A DNA stretch of 64,000 nucleotides, from positions 54,063 through 118,062 of the forward strand of contig CAZKIP010000004.1 in the NCBI GenBank assembly GCA_964552945.1. Direction: 5' to 3'. Shown here in pieces: positions 56,785-64,000 of the stretch. Both the position numbers and the translations under genes were made by a program. Below the pieces are notes generated by a model. It was given only the letters and a program-made list of their open reading frames with translations. It was not told where the DNA came from and made no database searches. This DNA comes from CAZEAB01 sp964552945. Lineage in GTDB: Archaea > Nanobdellota > Nanobdellia > Woesearchaeales > GW2011-AR9. Every line of letters starts with the position of its first letter. Positions within the stretch are counted from its first letter, which is position 1.

Positions 56785-57240
56785 ATGAAAAATAAAAAAC
56801 AATTAGCGGGTAAAATTTTGAAAGTTTCGCCTAAGAAAATCAAGTTCAGAGCGGATGCTCTAGAAGATATCAAAAAAGCGATTACTCGTTCAGATCTTAG
56901 GGGATTGATTGCAGTTGGAAAGGTTACTAAGGACAAGAAAAGTTCACATTCAAGATCTGGAGCAAGAAAAATATCTCTTCAGAAAAAGAAAGGAAGAAGG
57001 AAAGGTAAAGGTAAAAAGAAAGGTACTAAACATTCAGTGGTTAGTAGAAAAAAGAAGTGGATGGATAAAGTAAGGGCTCAGAGAGTATTTTTGAAAGAAT
57101 TAAGAGATAAAGGCCTAGTTTCAAAAAACAATTATCAATCATTATATCGAAAAAGTTCCGGAGGATTTTTCAGGAATAAAAGACATATCAAGCTTTATTT
57201 AACAGAGCATCGTCTCATTGAAGAAAAAAATGGCAAATAA
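56785..57240 (+). CDS. rpl19e: Large subunit ribosomal protein L19e
   Basis: 151 residues: KQLAGKILKVSPKKIKFRADALEDIKKAITRSDLRGLIAVGKVTKD, then the very basic KKKGRRKGKGKKKGTKHS and KKWMDKVRAQRVFLKELRDKG. Overlaps L18 by 11 nt. Confidence 0.97.
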   Translation: MKNKKQLAGKILKVSPKKIKFRADALEDIKKAITRSDLRGLIAVGKVTKDKKSSHSRSGARKISLQKKKGRRKGKGKKKGTKHSVVSRKKKWMDKVRAQRVFLKELRDKGLVSKNNYQSLYRKSSGGFFRNKRHIKLYLTEHRLIEEKNGK

Positions 57241-57811
57241 GAAACCAAAAACAGTTCCGTACAGAAGGAAAAGGGAATCTAAAACAGATTATCCTAAGCG
57301 TTTGAAACTACTCTTATCAAAAAAGAAGAGATTAGTGTTACGTTTTACCAACAAAAGAATCCTTGCTCAACTTATTGAATTTTCTCCTGCTGGAGATAAA
57401 GTTCTTGTTGGGGTTGACTCTTTCATACTAAAGAAGGAAGGTTGGCTTTTTTCATGCAAGAATTTCCCTGCTGCTTACTTAACTGGATTAGTGATGGGTA
57501 AGAAAGCCAAAGCAAAAGGTTATGAAGGCGCCGTATTCGATACTGGTTTCAAAACTCCTCTTAAAAAAGGAAGACAATATGCTTTTTTGAAAGGAGTAAT
57601 TGAAAGCGGGTTTAATGTTCCTCATAGTGATGACATTTTCCCTGATGAGGAAAGAATCGGTGGTAAAAATATTTCCGATTATGCTTCAAAGATTGCAGAG
57701 AATAAAGAACTTTACAACAAATTTTTTGCAGAGTATTTAAAAAACAAGGCACAACCAGAAAAGATAAAAGATAATTTTGAAGATATTAAGAAAAAAATAA
57801 TTAATGGTTAA
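57230..57811 (+). CDS. rpl18: Large subunit ribosomal protein L18
   Basis: 193 residues from ATG 57230 (MANKKPKTVPYRRKRESKTDYPKRLKLLLSKKKRLVLRFTNK). A start 12 nt earlier is possible but adds only MKKK. Binds 5S rRNA with L5. 3 nt before S5. Confidence 0.96.
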   Translation: MANKKPKTVPYRRKRESKTDYPKRLKLLLSKKKRLVLRFTNKRILAQLIEFSPAGDKVLVGVDSFILKKEGWLFSCKNFPAAYLTGLVMGKKAKAKGYEGAVFDTGFKTPLKKGRQYAFLKGVIESGFNVPHSDDIFPDEERIGGKNISDYASKIAENKELYNKFFAEYLKNKAQPEKIKDNFEDIKKKIING

Positions 57812-57814
57812 AGA

Positions 57815-58762
57815 ATGGCTAAAGAAATGAATAAAGGAAAAGGACCAGGACAAAGAAAAGGTCAGAGACAAGGACAAAGAAGAGACAGAAGAGATATTCC
57901 TAAAGAACCGGTAATTTGGAATCCTGTTACTAACCTTGGTAAACTTGTTAAAGAAGGAAAGATTACAGATATTGAAGAAATTTTTGACAATGGATTATCA
58001 ATTCTTGAGCCACAAATTGTAGACCATTTACTTCCGGGAATTGAGGAAGAATTATTATTAATCGGTCAAGCAAAAGGTAAGTTTGGTGGTGGTCAAAGAA
58101 GAATTTTCCGTCAAACTCAAAAGAAGACCAGAGAAGGAAATAAAATTAGTTTTACAACTTGTGCTGTTGTTGGAAATAGAAATGGATACATTGGTATCTC
58201 TACTGGAAGAAGTAGAGAAACTGTTCCAGCAAGAGATAAGGCTAAATCAAGAGCAAGATTAAATTTAATAAGAATTCGTAGAGGAAATGGGAGTTGGGAA
58301 TCCGATTCTAAAGAACCAAATACTATTCCTTTTGCTGTTGAAGGGAAATGTGGTTCTGTAAAAATAAAATTAATGCCTGCACCAAGAGGAAAAGGACTTT
58401 GTGTTGAGAAAGAATGTGCAAAGATTCTTGAACTTGCAGGAATAAAAGATATCTGGAGTCAAACAAGGGGCCAGACTAAGACTAAATTAAACTTAATAAG
58501 TGCTTTAATCGATGCACTTAAAAAATTATCAGAAATGAAATTTAGGCCAGAAGATGTAGCAAGGTTATCTATTGTTGAAGGGAAATTAAAATCTGATGAT
58601 GTTGAAATAGTTCCTCCTGAATCAAGGATGGAACCTACCGCAGAAGTTCCTGTAGAAGAAGCTGAACCTGTTGCAGGAGAAGCTCCTGGACCGGTTGTAG
58701 AAGCAGTTGAACCTGTTGCAGAAGAAAAAAATGAGAATTCTGATGTAGAACTCGAGGCATAA
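57815..58762 (+). CDS. rps5: Small subunit ribosomal protein S5 with N- and C-terminal extensions
   Basis: 315 residues. A Gly/Gln/Arg-rich start (GKGPGQRKGQRQGQRRDRRD) precedes the S5 core: IGQAKGKFGGGQRRIFRQTQKKTREGNKISFTTCAVVGNRNGYIGISTGRSRE and PAPRGKGLCVEKECAKILELAGIKDIWS. The last 50 residues form an acidic tail with EVPVEEAEPVAGEAPGPVVEAVEPVAEE. Archaeal S5 is usually about 210-240 residues. Confidence 0.96.
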   Translation: MAKEMNKGKGPGQRKGQRQGQRRDRRDIPKEPVIWNPVTNLGKLVKEGKITDIEEIFDNGLSILEPQIVDHLLPGIEEELLLIGQAKGKFGGGQRRIFRQTQKKTREGNKISFTTCAVVGNRNGYIGISTGRSRETVPARDKAKSRARLNLIRIRRGNGSWESDSKEPNTIPFAVEGKCGSVKIKLMPAPRGKGLCVEKECAKILELAGIKDIWSQTRGQTKTKLNLISALIDALKKLSEMKFRPEDVARLSIVEGKLKSDDVEIVPPESRMEPTAEVPVEEAEPVAGEAPGPVVEAVEPVAEEKNENSDVELEA

Positions 58763-58764
58763 AA

Positions 58765-59217
58765 ATGACAGAAGCTGAAATTAAAAATAAGAATGGAAAA
58801 ATTGCAGTCATTTTAGTTAGAGGACTAGTCAGGGTTTCTAGCCAAATTAAAGATACTTTGTTAATGATGAATTTAACTAGGAAAAATCAATGCGTTATTA
58901 TTAATGATACTCCTGTCTCTCGTGGAATGATTAAAAAAGTAAAAGATTATGTTACTTGGGGAGACATTGACGAAAAAACTCTTTCAGATTTAATTTCTAA
59001 GAGAGGTCAAGAATTTCAAGGAAGATTAAAAGACCGGAAAGGAAAATATTCTTATAAATCGCTTGTTATTGATGGAAAGAATTACAAAACTACTTTCCGT
59101 TTAAGCCCACCACTAAAAGGTTTTGGTAGGAAAGGAATTAAGATGCCTTTTGCTTTAGGTGGTTCATTAGGCGATAGGAAAGAAAAAATTAATGATTTAA
59201 TTACGAGGATGTTATAA
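58765..59217 (+). CDS. rpl30: Large subunit ribosomal protein L30
   Basis: 150 residues: IAVILVRGLVRVSSQIKDTLLMMNLTRKNQCVIINDTPVSRGMIKKVKDYVTWGDID, then the archaeal extension with FRLSPPLKGFGRKGIKMPFALGGSLGDRKEKINDLITRML. Confidence 0.97.
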   Translation: MTEAEIKNKNGKIAVILVRGLVRVSSQIKDTLLMMNLTRKNQCVIINDTPVSRGMIKKVKDYVTWGDIDEKTLSDLISKRGQEFQGRLKDRKGKYSYKSLVIDGKNYKTTFRLSPPLKGFGRKGIKMPFALGGSLGDRKEKINDLITRML

Positions 59218-59745
59218 ATGGTTGTAAATCGTGGAAAAAAAGTAAATAAGTACCGAGCTCACACTACTCACGGCGGCGGACATAGAAAGAAAAGAAGAGG
59301 AGCAGGAAGTCGTGGAGGAAGAGGTAGAGCTGGAACTGGTAAAAGAGCAGGTCATAAGAGAATTGGAGTTATTATGGGTACAAAAGGGTTTAAACCGCGG
59401 CGTGACTCAAAAAAAATTAAAGTTACTAATCTTGCTTATTTTACTTTAGAAAATCTTAATTCATTTGAAAGTAAAGGGTTAGTCACAAAAGAGGGAGATA
59501 TGTTTGTTGTGGATTTAGCAAAATTGGGATTCCAAAAAGTTTTGGGAACAGGTAAAGTAGGAGCTAAATTAAAGATCATTGCCCAATCATATAGCGCAAC
59601 TGCTGCAAAAAAAGTTGAAGCTGCAGGTGGAGAAATAGTTTCAAGTGGTCCCTCAGAAAAATCAGTCTCAGAAAAATCAGTTCCTAAAAAGTCAGTTTCA
59701 GAAGAAGAAAAAGCAGAAGAACCTACTTCAGAAGAATCTTCCTAA
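59218..59745 (+). CDS. rpl15: Large subunit ribosomal protein L15
   Basis: 175 residues; HTTHGGGHRKKRRGAGSRGGRGRAGTGKRAGHKR is the Gly/Arg-rich rRNA-binding start. The last 30 residues are a Ser/Glu tail with three SEKSV-like repeats. Abuts L30. Confidence 0.96.
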   Translation: MVVNRGKKVNKYRAHTTHGGGHRKKRRGAGSRGGRGRAGTGKRAGHKRIGVIMGTKGFKPRRDSKKIKVTNLAYFTLENLNSFESKGLVTKEGDMFVVDLAKLGFQKVLGTGKVGAKLKIIAQSYSATAAKKVEAAGGEIVSSGPSEKSVSEKSVPKKSVSEEEKAEEPTSEESS

Positions 59746-59786
59746 TAAAAAACTTGGCTTTAAAATTATAGATTATAAATTATAAA

Positions 59787-61175
59787 ATGGCTTTACTGGA
59801 TACAATCATTGCTCACCTCCCTGAGGTGAAGGGTCCTCAACAAAGAAGGCTTCCGTTTAAAGAGAAACTTAAATGGACTCTTGTAATTTTGTTGTTATTC
59901 TTTGTAATGGGTTTAGTTCCACTCTATGGTTTAGGTGAGAACGCGTTACAACAGTTTGAATTTCTTTCAATAATTTTGGGAGCGTCCTTTGGAAGTATTA
60001 TATCTTTGGGAATTGGTCCTATTGTTACTGCTTCGATTGTTTTACAATTATTATCAGGTACAGGTATCTTGAACTTAGATTTAACAACCACTCAAGGTAA
60101 GCAGAGATTTCAGGGATTACAAAAAGTTTCTTCAATATTCTTTATTATAGTTGAAGGTGCAATTTATGTTTTAATGGGAGGGTTAGCTCCTGCAGCTGCT
60201 TTAGCAGGAACATCTCTTTATTCACAGTTTCAATTTATTTTAATTTTCCAACTTATTTTAGGAGGGATTTTAATTATGTTTATGGATGAGGTAGTTTCCA
60301 AATGGGGTTTTGGTTCTGGAATTAGTTTATTTATTGCAGCTGGAGTATCTCAGCAAGTGTTTATTAGAGCGTTGAATTTCTTGCCTTCTCCAACAAATCC
60401 AGATATTGCTTCTGGAGCTATCCCTGCTTTGTTTCAGTCTCTTTCAGGAGGAGATGTAACCACAGCAATGTTGCAGTTGGCAGCAGTTGTTTCAACTGTA
60501 GTAGTATTTGCAATCTGTGTTTATGGACAAGCAATGAAAGTAGAAATCCCTCTCTCTTTTGGAAGAGTAAGAGGTTATGGAATGAGATGGCCTTTGAATT
60601 TCTTTTATACTTCAAATATTCCAGTTATTTTGGTAGCCGCTTTGATGGCTAACATCCAACTTTTTGCAAGATTGTTAGAAAATTGGGGACTTCCTATTTT
60701 AGGTACTTTTGCAGGAAATACTCCTGTGAGTGGAATTGTTTATTGGGTTCAAGCTCCCGATGTTGTACAGAGTTTGATTAGAGGAAGTTTTACATTTTCT
60801 ATGATGGGACAATCTCTAGTTTATATTTTGCTTTTCATGGCTGGCTCCGTTATTTTCAGTGTTTTTTGGATGCAAACGGCTAACATGGATGCAAAAAGTC
60901 AAGCTAAACAAATTTTATCTTCTGGATTACAAATTCCTGGTTTTAGAAGAGATGAAAGAGTTTTGGAAAAGATTTTGGGTAGGTACATTTGGCCCCTAAC
61001 TATTGTGGGAGGTGCTGCTGTAGGTTTGTTAGCAGCGATAGCAGATTTGACAGGTGCCCTTTCTGGGGGAACAGGTATTTTATTAGCTGTAATGATTGTT
61101 TACAAATTATATGAAGAAATTGCTAAGCAGCATATGATGGATATGCATCCCGCTATGCGAAAATTCATGAAATAA
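59787..61175 (+). CDS. secY: Protein translocase subunit SecY
   Basis: Channel subunit of the Sec translocon, 462 residues with ten membrane spans. The LPEVKGPQQRRLPFKEKLKWTLVILLLFFVMGLVPLYGL start, IGPIVTASIVLQLLSG and the cytosolic loops YGQAMKVEIPLSFGRVRGYGMRWPL and QIPGFRRDERVLEKILGRYIWPLT are conserved. A TATA-like TTTAAAA (59760-59766) about 25 nt before the ATG in the 41-nt gap suggests an extra internal promoter. Confidence 0.97.
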   Translation: MALLDTIIAHLPEVKGPQQRRLPFKEKLKWTLVILLLFFVMGLVPLYGLGENALQQFEFLSIILGASFGSIISLGIGPIVTASIVLQLLSGTGILNLDLTTTQGKQRFQGLQKVSSIFFIIVEGAIYVLMGGLAPAAALAGTSLYSQFQFILIFQLILGGILIMFMDEVVSKWGFGSGISLFIAAGVSQQVFIRALNFLPSPTNPDIASGAIPALFQSLSGGDVTTAMLQLAAVVSTVVVFAICVYGQAMKVEIPLSFGRVRGYGMRWPLNFFYTSNIPVILVAALMANIQLFARLLENWGLPILGTFAGNTPVSGIVYWVQAPDVVQSLIRGSFTFSMMGQSLVYILLFMAGSVIFSVFWMQTANMDAKSQAKQILSSGLQIPGFRRDERVLEKILGRYIWPLTIVGGAAVGLLAAIADLTGALSGGTGILLAVMIVYKLYEEIAKQHMMDMHPAMRKFMK

Positions 61176-61185
61176 AAGGGTTAAA

Positions 61186-61242
61186 ATGATTGAAAAAGTG
61201 CATGACAATATGTTAGAAAAAGGGTTGGAGGCAAGTAATTAA
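61186..61242 (+). other. 18-codon mini-ORF between SecY and DUF106
   Basis: Reads MIEKVHDNMLEKGLEASN, starting 10 nt after the SecY stop; its TAA shares the final A with the next ATG (TAATG). A GGAGG (61227-61231) in its last third serves the downstream gene. In many archaea adk sits at this place. Confidence 0.45.
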
Positions 61243-61991
61243 TGGCTTTCTTAGATCCTGTTTTAACTCCACTTATGCAACCTTTATTAAATTACGACGC
61301 TATGTGGTCAATCATTCTTCTGGCTTTTGTGATTTCAGTATTGATTACTCTTGCTTACAAGTTTTTCACTAACCAAGCTGAGATGAAAAGGTTAAAAGAA
61401 AGACAAAAAGAATTCTCAAAAAGAATCAAGGAATTGAAAGGCAAGCCTGACGAAATGATGAAAGTTCAAAAGGAAGCCATGGCAGTTAATATGGAATATA
61501 TGAAACATTCATTTAAGGCCATGCTGATAACTATGTTACCAATTCTTTTAATCTTTGGATGGATGAATGCTCATTTAGATTACTTGCCAATTGAACCAGA
61601 TCAGACTTACGTTGTGGAAGCAAATTTTGCTGCTGGAGTAACTGGAGAAGCTATTTTAGAGGTTGGTAAGGAAACGAAAATAATCAATAACCATAAGCAG
61701 AAAATAGAAGATAAAACGGCCATATGGCGAATTAGGAGTGCTCAAGGAGAACATCTGCTCAAGGTTAAAGTGGGTGATGAAATTGAGACGAAGAAAGTTT
61801 TAGTTACTAAGGAGCAAAAGTATCTTGAACCAACTGAAGAGTATAAGAATTCAGCAATTGAAACAATTAATGTTGTTCATGATAGGTTAAGAGTAGACTT
61901 AGGTTTTTGGAGTCCGACTTGGTTGTGGGCCTACATCATTTTTAGTTTAGTTTTTAGTATGGCTACTAGAAAGATGATGAAGGTATATTAA
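61242..61991 (+). CDS. DUF106 / EMC3-like membrane insertase (Ylp1)
   Basis: 249 residues; archaeal relative of YidC, Get1 and EMC3 that helps insert membrane proteins. An N-terminal span (YDAMWSIILLAFVISVLITLAYKFF) is followed by a cytosolic coiled coil (AEMKRLKERQKEFSKRIKELKGKPDEMMKVQKEAM), a second span, an external beta domain of about 90 residues and a final span. Location after secY is standard. The external insert between spans 2 and 3 is large. Confidence 0.9.
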   Translation: MAFLDPVLTPLMQPLLNYDAMWSIILLAFVISVLITLAYKFFTNQAEMKRLKERQKEFSKRIKELKGKPDEMMKVQKEAMAVNMEYMKHSFKAMLITMLPILLIFGWMNAHLDYLPIEPDQTYVVEANFAAGVTGEAILEVGKETKIINNHKQKIEDKTAIWRIRSAQGEHLLKVKVGDEIETKKVLVTKEQKYLEPTEEYKNSAIETINVVHDRLRVDLGFWSPTWLWAYIIFSLVFSMATRKMMKVY

Positions 61992-62009
61992 TTCTTTTTG
62001 TGAGTAAGA

Positions 62010-62135
62010 TTTATAAATAGAAGGGAATATGAGAGTTTATATCCCATTGGGATTTATCTTGAGGCAACTCGGATTAAGCAATTGCTTGTTCTATGTTGTT
62101 TTTTGATATACTAATTAAGGATTTAATAGGAGGAT
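62010..62135 (+). promoter_or_regulatory. Promoter and structured leader of L34e-L14e
   Basis: TATA TTTATAAATA (62010-62019) predicts start at about 62041. The leader opens with ATCCC-ATT-GGGAT, then GAG-GCAA-CTC (a GNRA loop) and AAGC-AATT-GCTT: three small hairpins in the first 50 nt. It then carries a GGAGG site before the ATG (62142). Confidence 0.5.
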
Positions 62136-62141
62136 CAAAAA

Positions 62142-62411
62142 ATGCCAAAAGGAAGAGAAAAATCAGGCCGATTCAGGAAAGTCTTTGTAAAGACTCCAAG
62201 TAAAACGGTTGTACATTATAGAGAAAGTAAACCTAGTAAGGCTATTTGTAGCCAATGTAAGAAACAATTAAGTGGTGTTCCACGTGAACGTCCAGCAAAA
62301 ATGGCTAACATGGCAAAAACTGCCAAGAGACCAGAACGACCATATGGTGGCGTTCTATGTTCTGCATGTACAAGAGTACTATTAAAAGAACGAGCGAGGT
62401 CAGAAGAATGA
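62142..62411 (+). CDS. rpl34e: Large subunit ribosomal protein L34e
   Basis: 89 residues. GREKSGRFRKVFVKTPSKTVVHYRESKPSKAICSQCKKQLSGVPRERPAKM and LCSACTRVLLKERAR; the CSQC and CSAC pairs form its zinc site. GGAGG upstream. Stop overlaps the L14e start (ATGA). Confidence 0.96.
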   Translation: MPKGREKSGRFRKVFVKTPSKTVVHYRESKPSKAICSQCKKQLSGVPRERPAKMANMAKTAKRPERPYGGVLCSACTRVLLKERARSEE

Positions 62412-63388
62412 ATCTTGTTTACGAAGTTGGAAGATTATGTTTGAAACTTGCAGGAAGAGATGCAGGTAGAAAATGTGTTGTTGTGGAAAGAATTGATGAC
62501 AAATTTGTAATGGTTGATGGAAATGTTCGAAGAAAGAAAGTTAATGTTAAACATCTCGAACCTCTTGCTACTACAATTTCTGTAGGTAAAGGAAGCCATG
62601 AAGAAGTAAAGAAGGCTTTTGAAAAACTTAGTTTACCCGTTTGGGAAAAGAAGTCTAAAACTCCTAAAGAAAGACCTAAAAAAGCTAAGAAGAAAAAGGA
62701 AGTAAAACCTGTAGAAAAGAAAGCTAAGAAGGTAGCTGCAGAAAAAGAAAAGAAAGCTCTGAAAGATGATTCATTGAAAGCAGAACCAACTCCTCCTAAA
62801 GAAGAGAAGGTTGTTGTCGAAAACGAAGAGACGGAAGCTAATGCTGAAGAACAAGGTCCAGAACCTAAAGTAGAAGAAGTTTCTGAAGAACCTGTAACAG
62901 AAGAAGCTACTGCAGAAGAGGAAACTCCTGTTGAGAAACCTGTTGTGGAAGAAGCCCCAGTTGTAGAGGAAGCACCTGCTAAGGAAGAAGTTTCTAAGGA
63001 GGAACATACTTGTCCAAAATGTGGAGAAGTTGTTGGAGAGGACCACAAATGTCCTGAAGAAGCTAAAGAAGAAGTAGCTGAACCTGTTGTGGAAGAAACT
63101 ACTGAAGAAGTAGCTGCTGAACCAGTTGTAGAAGAAGCTCCTGCAGAAGAGGAAACTCCAGCTGAGGCACCTGTAGAGGAAGAAGCTCCAGTTGAAGAAG
63201 TACCTGCTGAGGAACCTACAGAAGAAAAAACTGAAGAAGTTTCTGAAGAGAAGAAGGATTCAGAAGAAGAATTACCTTCGGCTGCAGATCTTATTAAGGC
63301 AACCAAAGAAGCTTTTGATAAAAAAGGAGACTTGATTAAAGAGAAACCTTTTGCAGAAAGTTTGTTTGATAATTCTGAAAAGAAATAA
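62408..63388 (+). CDS. rpl14e: Large subunit ribosomal protein L14e with long acidic tail and zinc knuckle
   Basis: The first 90 or so residues are L14e: LVYEVGRLCLKLAGRDAGRKCVVVERIDDKFVMVDGNVRRKKVNVKHLEPLATTI. A Lys/Ala-rich linker (about 90-120) leads into roughly 200 residues of Glu/Pro/Val/Ala low complexity (EEAPVVEEAPAKEE, EEETPAEAPVEEEAP). Embedded in the tail is HTCPKCGEVVGEDHKC, with Cys202, Cys205, His213 and Cys215 as possible zinc ligands. L14e is normally about 95-140 residues. The end (SAADLIKATKEAFDKKGDLIKEKPFAESLFDN) looks like a folded helix. Confidence 0.9.
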   Translation: MNLVYEVGRLCLKLAGRDAGRKCVVVERIDDKFVMVDGNVRRKKVNVKHLEPLATTISVGKGSHEEVKKAFEKLSLPVWEKKSKTPKERPKKAKKKKEVKPVEKKAKKVAAEKEKKALKDDSLKAEPTPPKEEKVVVENEETEANAEEQGPEPKVEEVSEEPVTEEATAEEETPVEKPVVEEAPVVEEAPAKEEVSKEEHTCPKCGEVVGEDHKCPEEAKEEVAEPVVEETTEEVAAEPVVEEAPAEEETPAEAPVEEEAPVEEVPAEEPTEEKTEEVSEEKKDSEEELPSAADLIKATKEAFDKKGDLIKEKPFAESLFDNSEKK

Positions 63389-63514
63389 GTTTTTATTTTA
63401 TTCTTTTTCTTATTATCTTTTAGCAAGGTAATCACTTTTTAGTAACAAATCACAAAAGTTTTATAAAGAAAAACCCTCTTTTTTAATTAATTATACTTAG
63501 TGAGGATAAATAAA

Positions 63515-64000
63515 ATGTTTGGATTGAAAAAAGTTAGAGAACAAGTCGCAGGTTTGCGCAGTGAATTTGAGAATTATAGTTCTTCATTGGATGAACGGAT
63601 CAATGGGGTAATTGATAAGAGATTAAATGCTCTTTTAGATTGGGGAAGTGACCATAGGAGAAGTTACGATGATGTTGATAGAGCAGCTAATGAAATGTGG
63701 AATGGAGGTAATCCAGGTGGTAAGAAAGCTGCAGAGGTGGATTTTGGTGAAGGAGTAAGAGAAAAAGTAATTATAAGGCGTTCAATGAAAGCCCGTGATT
63801 CTGTTCAGGCAAGATTAGGAGATTATGTAAGAGAAAGAGTTGGTGCTTTGAAAGAAGAAGTTGACGCTCAAATTGCTGCTTTGAAAGGTGGTGCTCTTGA
63901 TAGTGCGGCATATGCAGCAGTAAATAGACATTTATCAAATTATAGATTAGTTTCTAAAGGTAATGATGGAGATAGATCTGTCGAATTCCCAGTTTATTTA
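63515..64000 (+). CDS. Unrecognised helical protein (3' partial)
   Basis: The frame begins MFGLKKVREQVAGL and is open at the window edge (162 residues visible). It is mostly predicted helix with coiled-coil character (LDERINGVIDKRLNALLDW, YVRERVGALKEEVDAQIAALKGG). A TATA-like TTTTATAAAG near 63462 and a GAGGATAA site precede the ATG, so it is a separate unit from L14e. No family recognised. Confidence 0.65.
   Translation, partial: MFGLKKVREQVAGLRSEFENYSSSLDERINGVIDKRLNALLDWGSDHRRSYDDVDRAANEMWNGGNPGGKKAAEVDFGEGVREKVIIRRSMKARDSVQARLGDYVRERVGALKEEVDAQIAALKGGALDSAAYAAVNRHLSNYRLVSKGNDGDRSVEFPVYL

Noticed and set aside
62419..63435. 338-residue Ser/Thr-rich minus-strand ORF opposite L14e
   Set aside because: It mirrors the Glu/Pro/Val codons of the L14e tail (GAA and CCT read as TTC and AGG, giving Ser/Ala/Thr repeats). 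L14e is well conserved on the plus strand and the antisense frame has no domain or start signal.
1..64000. Integrated virus, transposase, restriction or defence system
   Set aside because: No integrase, transposase, capsid, toxin-antitoxin pair or nuclease cassette is visible; the genes are mostly housekeeping.

Overview
The window comes from an AT-rich archaeal chromosome, most likely a DPANN lineage such as Woesearchaeota or Pacearchaeota. Archaeal markers are RadA, a histone, aIF5A, aRF1 with NIKS and GGQ motifs, fibrillarin/Nop5, the clamp-loader small subunit, RNase P proteins Rpp21 and Rpp29 plus an RNase P RNA, and the archaeal-type S10/spc ribosomal superoperon with S4e, L32e, L19e, L34e and L14e. 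The DPANN placement is inference. It rests on compact genes, many small or orphan membrane proteins, a bacterial-style thymidylate cycle and a reduced operon without adk or cmk. All three stop codons are used normally. Many genes have a TATA box 26-27 nt upstream of the start codon, so they are probably leaderless; internal operon genes have GGAGGT/GGTGAT-type ribosome binding sites.

Layout. 0-9.6 kb: partial RPA-like OB-fold protein, DUF457 membrane hydrolase, cold-shock protein with a 12-copy PAEE tail, TrmB regulator with a palindromic operator candidate, orphan phosphohistidine swivel protein, RadA, two-domain dCTP deaminase, TRAM protein, ThpR and a GlcD-type FAD oxidase. 9.7-20.5 kb: PEP synthase, Rpp21, HTH protein, ferredoxin reductase-like protein, leucyl aminopeptidase, thioredoxin reductase, the overlapping operon thyA-folA-glyA, then divergent folC and a membrane protein. 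20.5-27.7 kb (mostly minus): site-2 protease, a zinc-less L40e, aIF5A, histone, metallopeptidase, aRF1, AK6-like kinase and an ABC exporter. 27.8-36.3 kb: CTP synthase, SecF-SecD, MinD with a membrane partner, two tandem paralogous helical proteins, NAC, Sec61beta, RNase P RNA and a TraB protein. 36.4-46.3 kb: PRC-barrel protein, antiporter, MscS, RfcS, two tandem lipoproteins, ferredoxin, and the nop5-mazG-CYTH-fibrillarin operon.

46.3-63.4 kb is a nearly continuous ribosomal operon: L3, L4, L23, L2, S19, L22, S3, L29, eIF1, Rpp29, S17, L14, L24, S4e, L5, S14, S8, L6, L32e, L19e, L18, S5, L30, L15, SecY, a YidC-like DUF106 protein, L34e and L14e. Several of these proteins carry long charged low-complexity C-terminal tails; the L14e tail also holds a CPxC...HxC zinc-knuckle-like insert.

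The most unusual signal lies in this operon. Five of its six intergenic gaps of 30 nt or more are each filled by a 11-25 codon mini-ORF. Each starts 0-10 nt after the upstream stop codon and ends overlapping the downstream start codon (ahead of L2, eIF1, Rpp29, S8 and DUF106). Ahead of L2 and eIF1, the Shine-Dalgarno of the downstream gene sits in a hairpin inside the mini-ORF. This looks like translational coupling by leader peptides. Other notable items are a pair of 71-nt palindromic intergenic repeats at 24.5 and 43.1 kb, a related GC-rich structured patch at 35.1 kb, and structured leaders ahead of L3 and L34e. I saw no rRNA, tRNA, CRISPR array, transposase or prophage.
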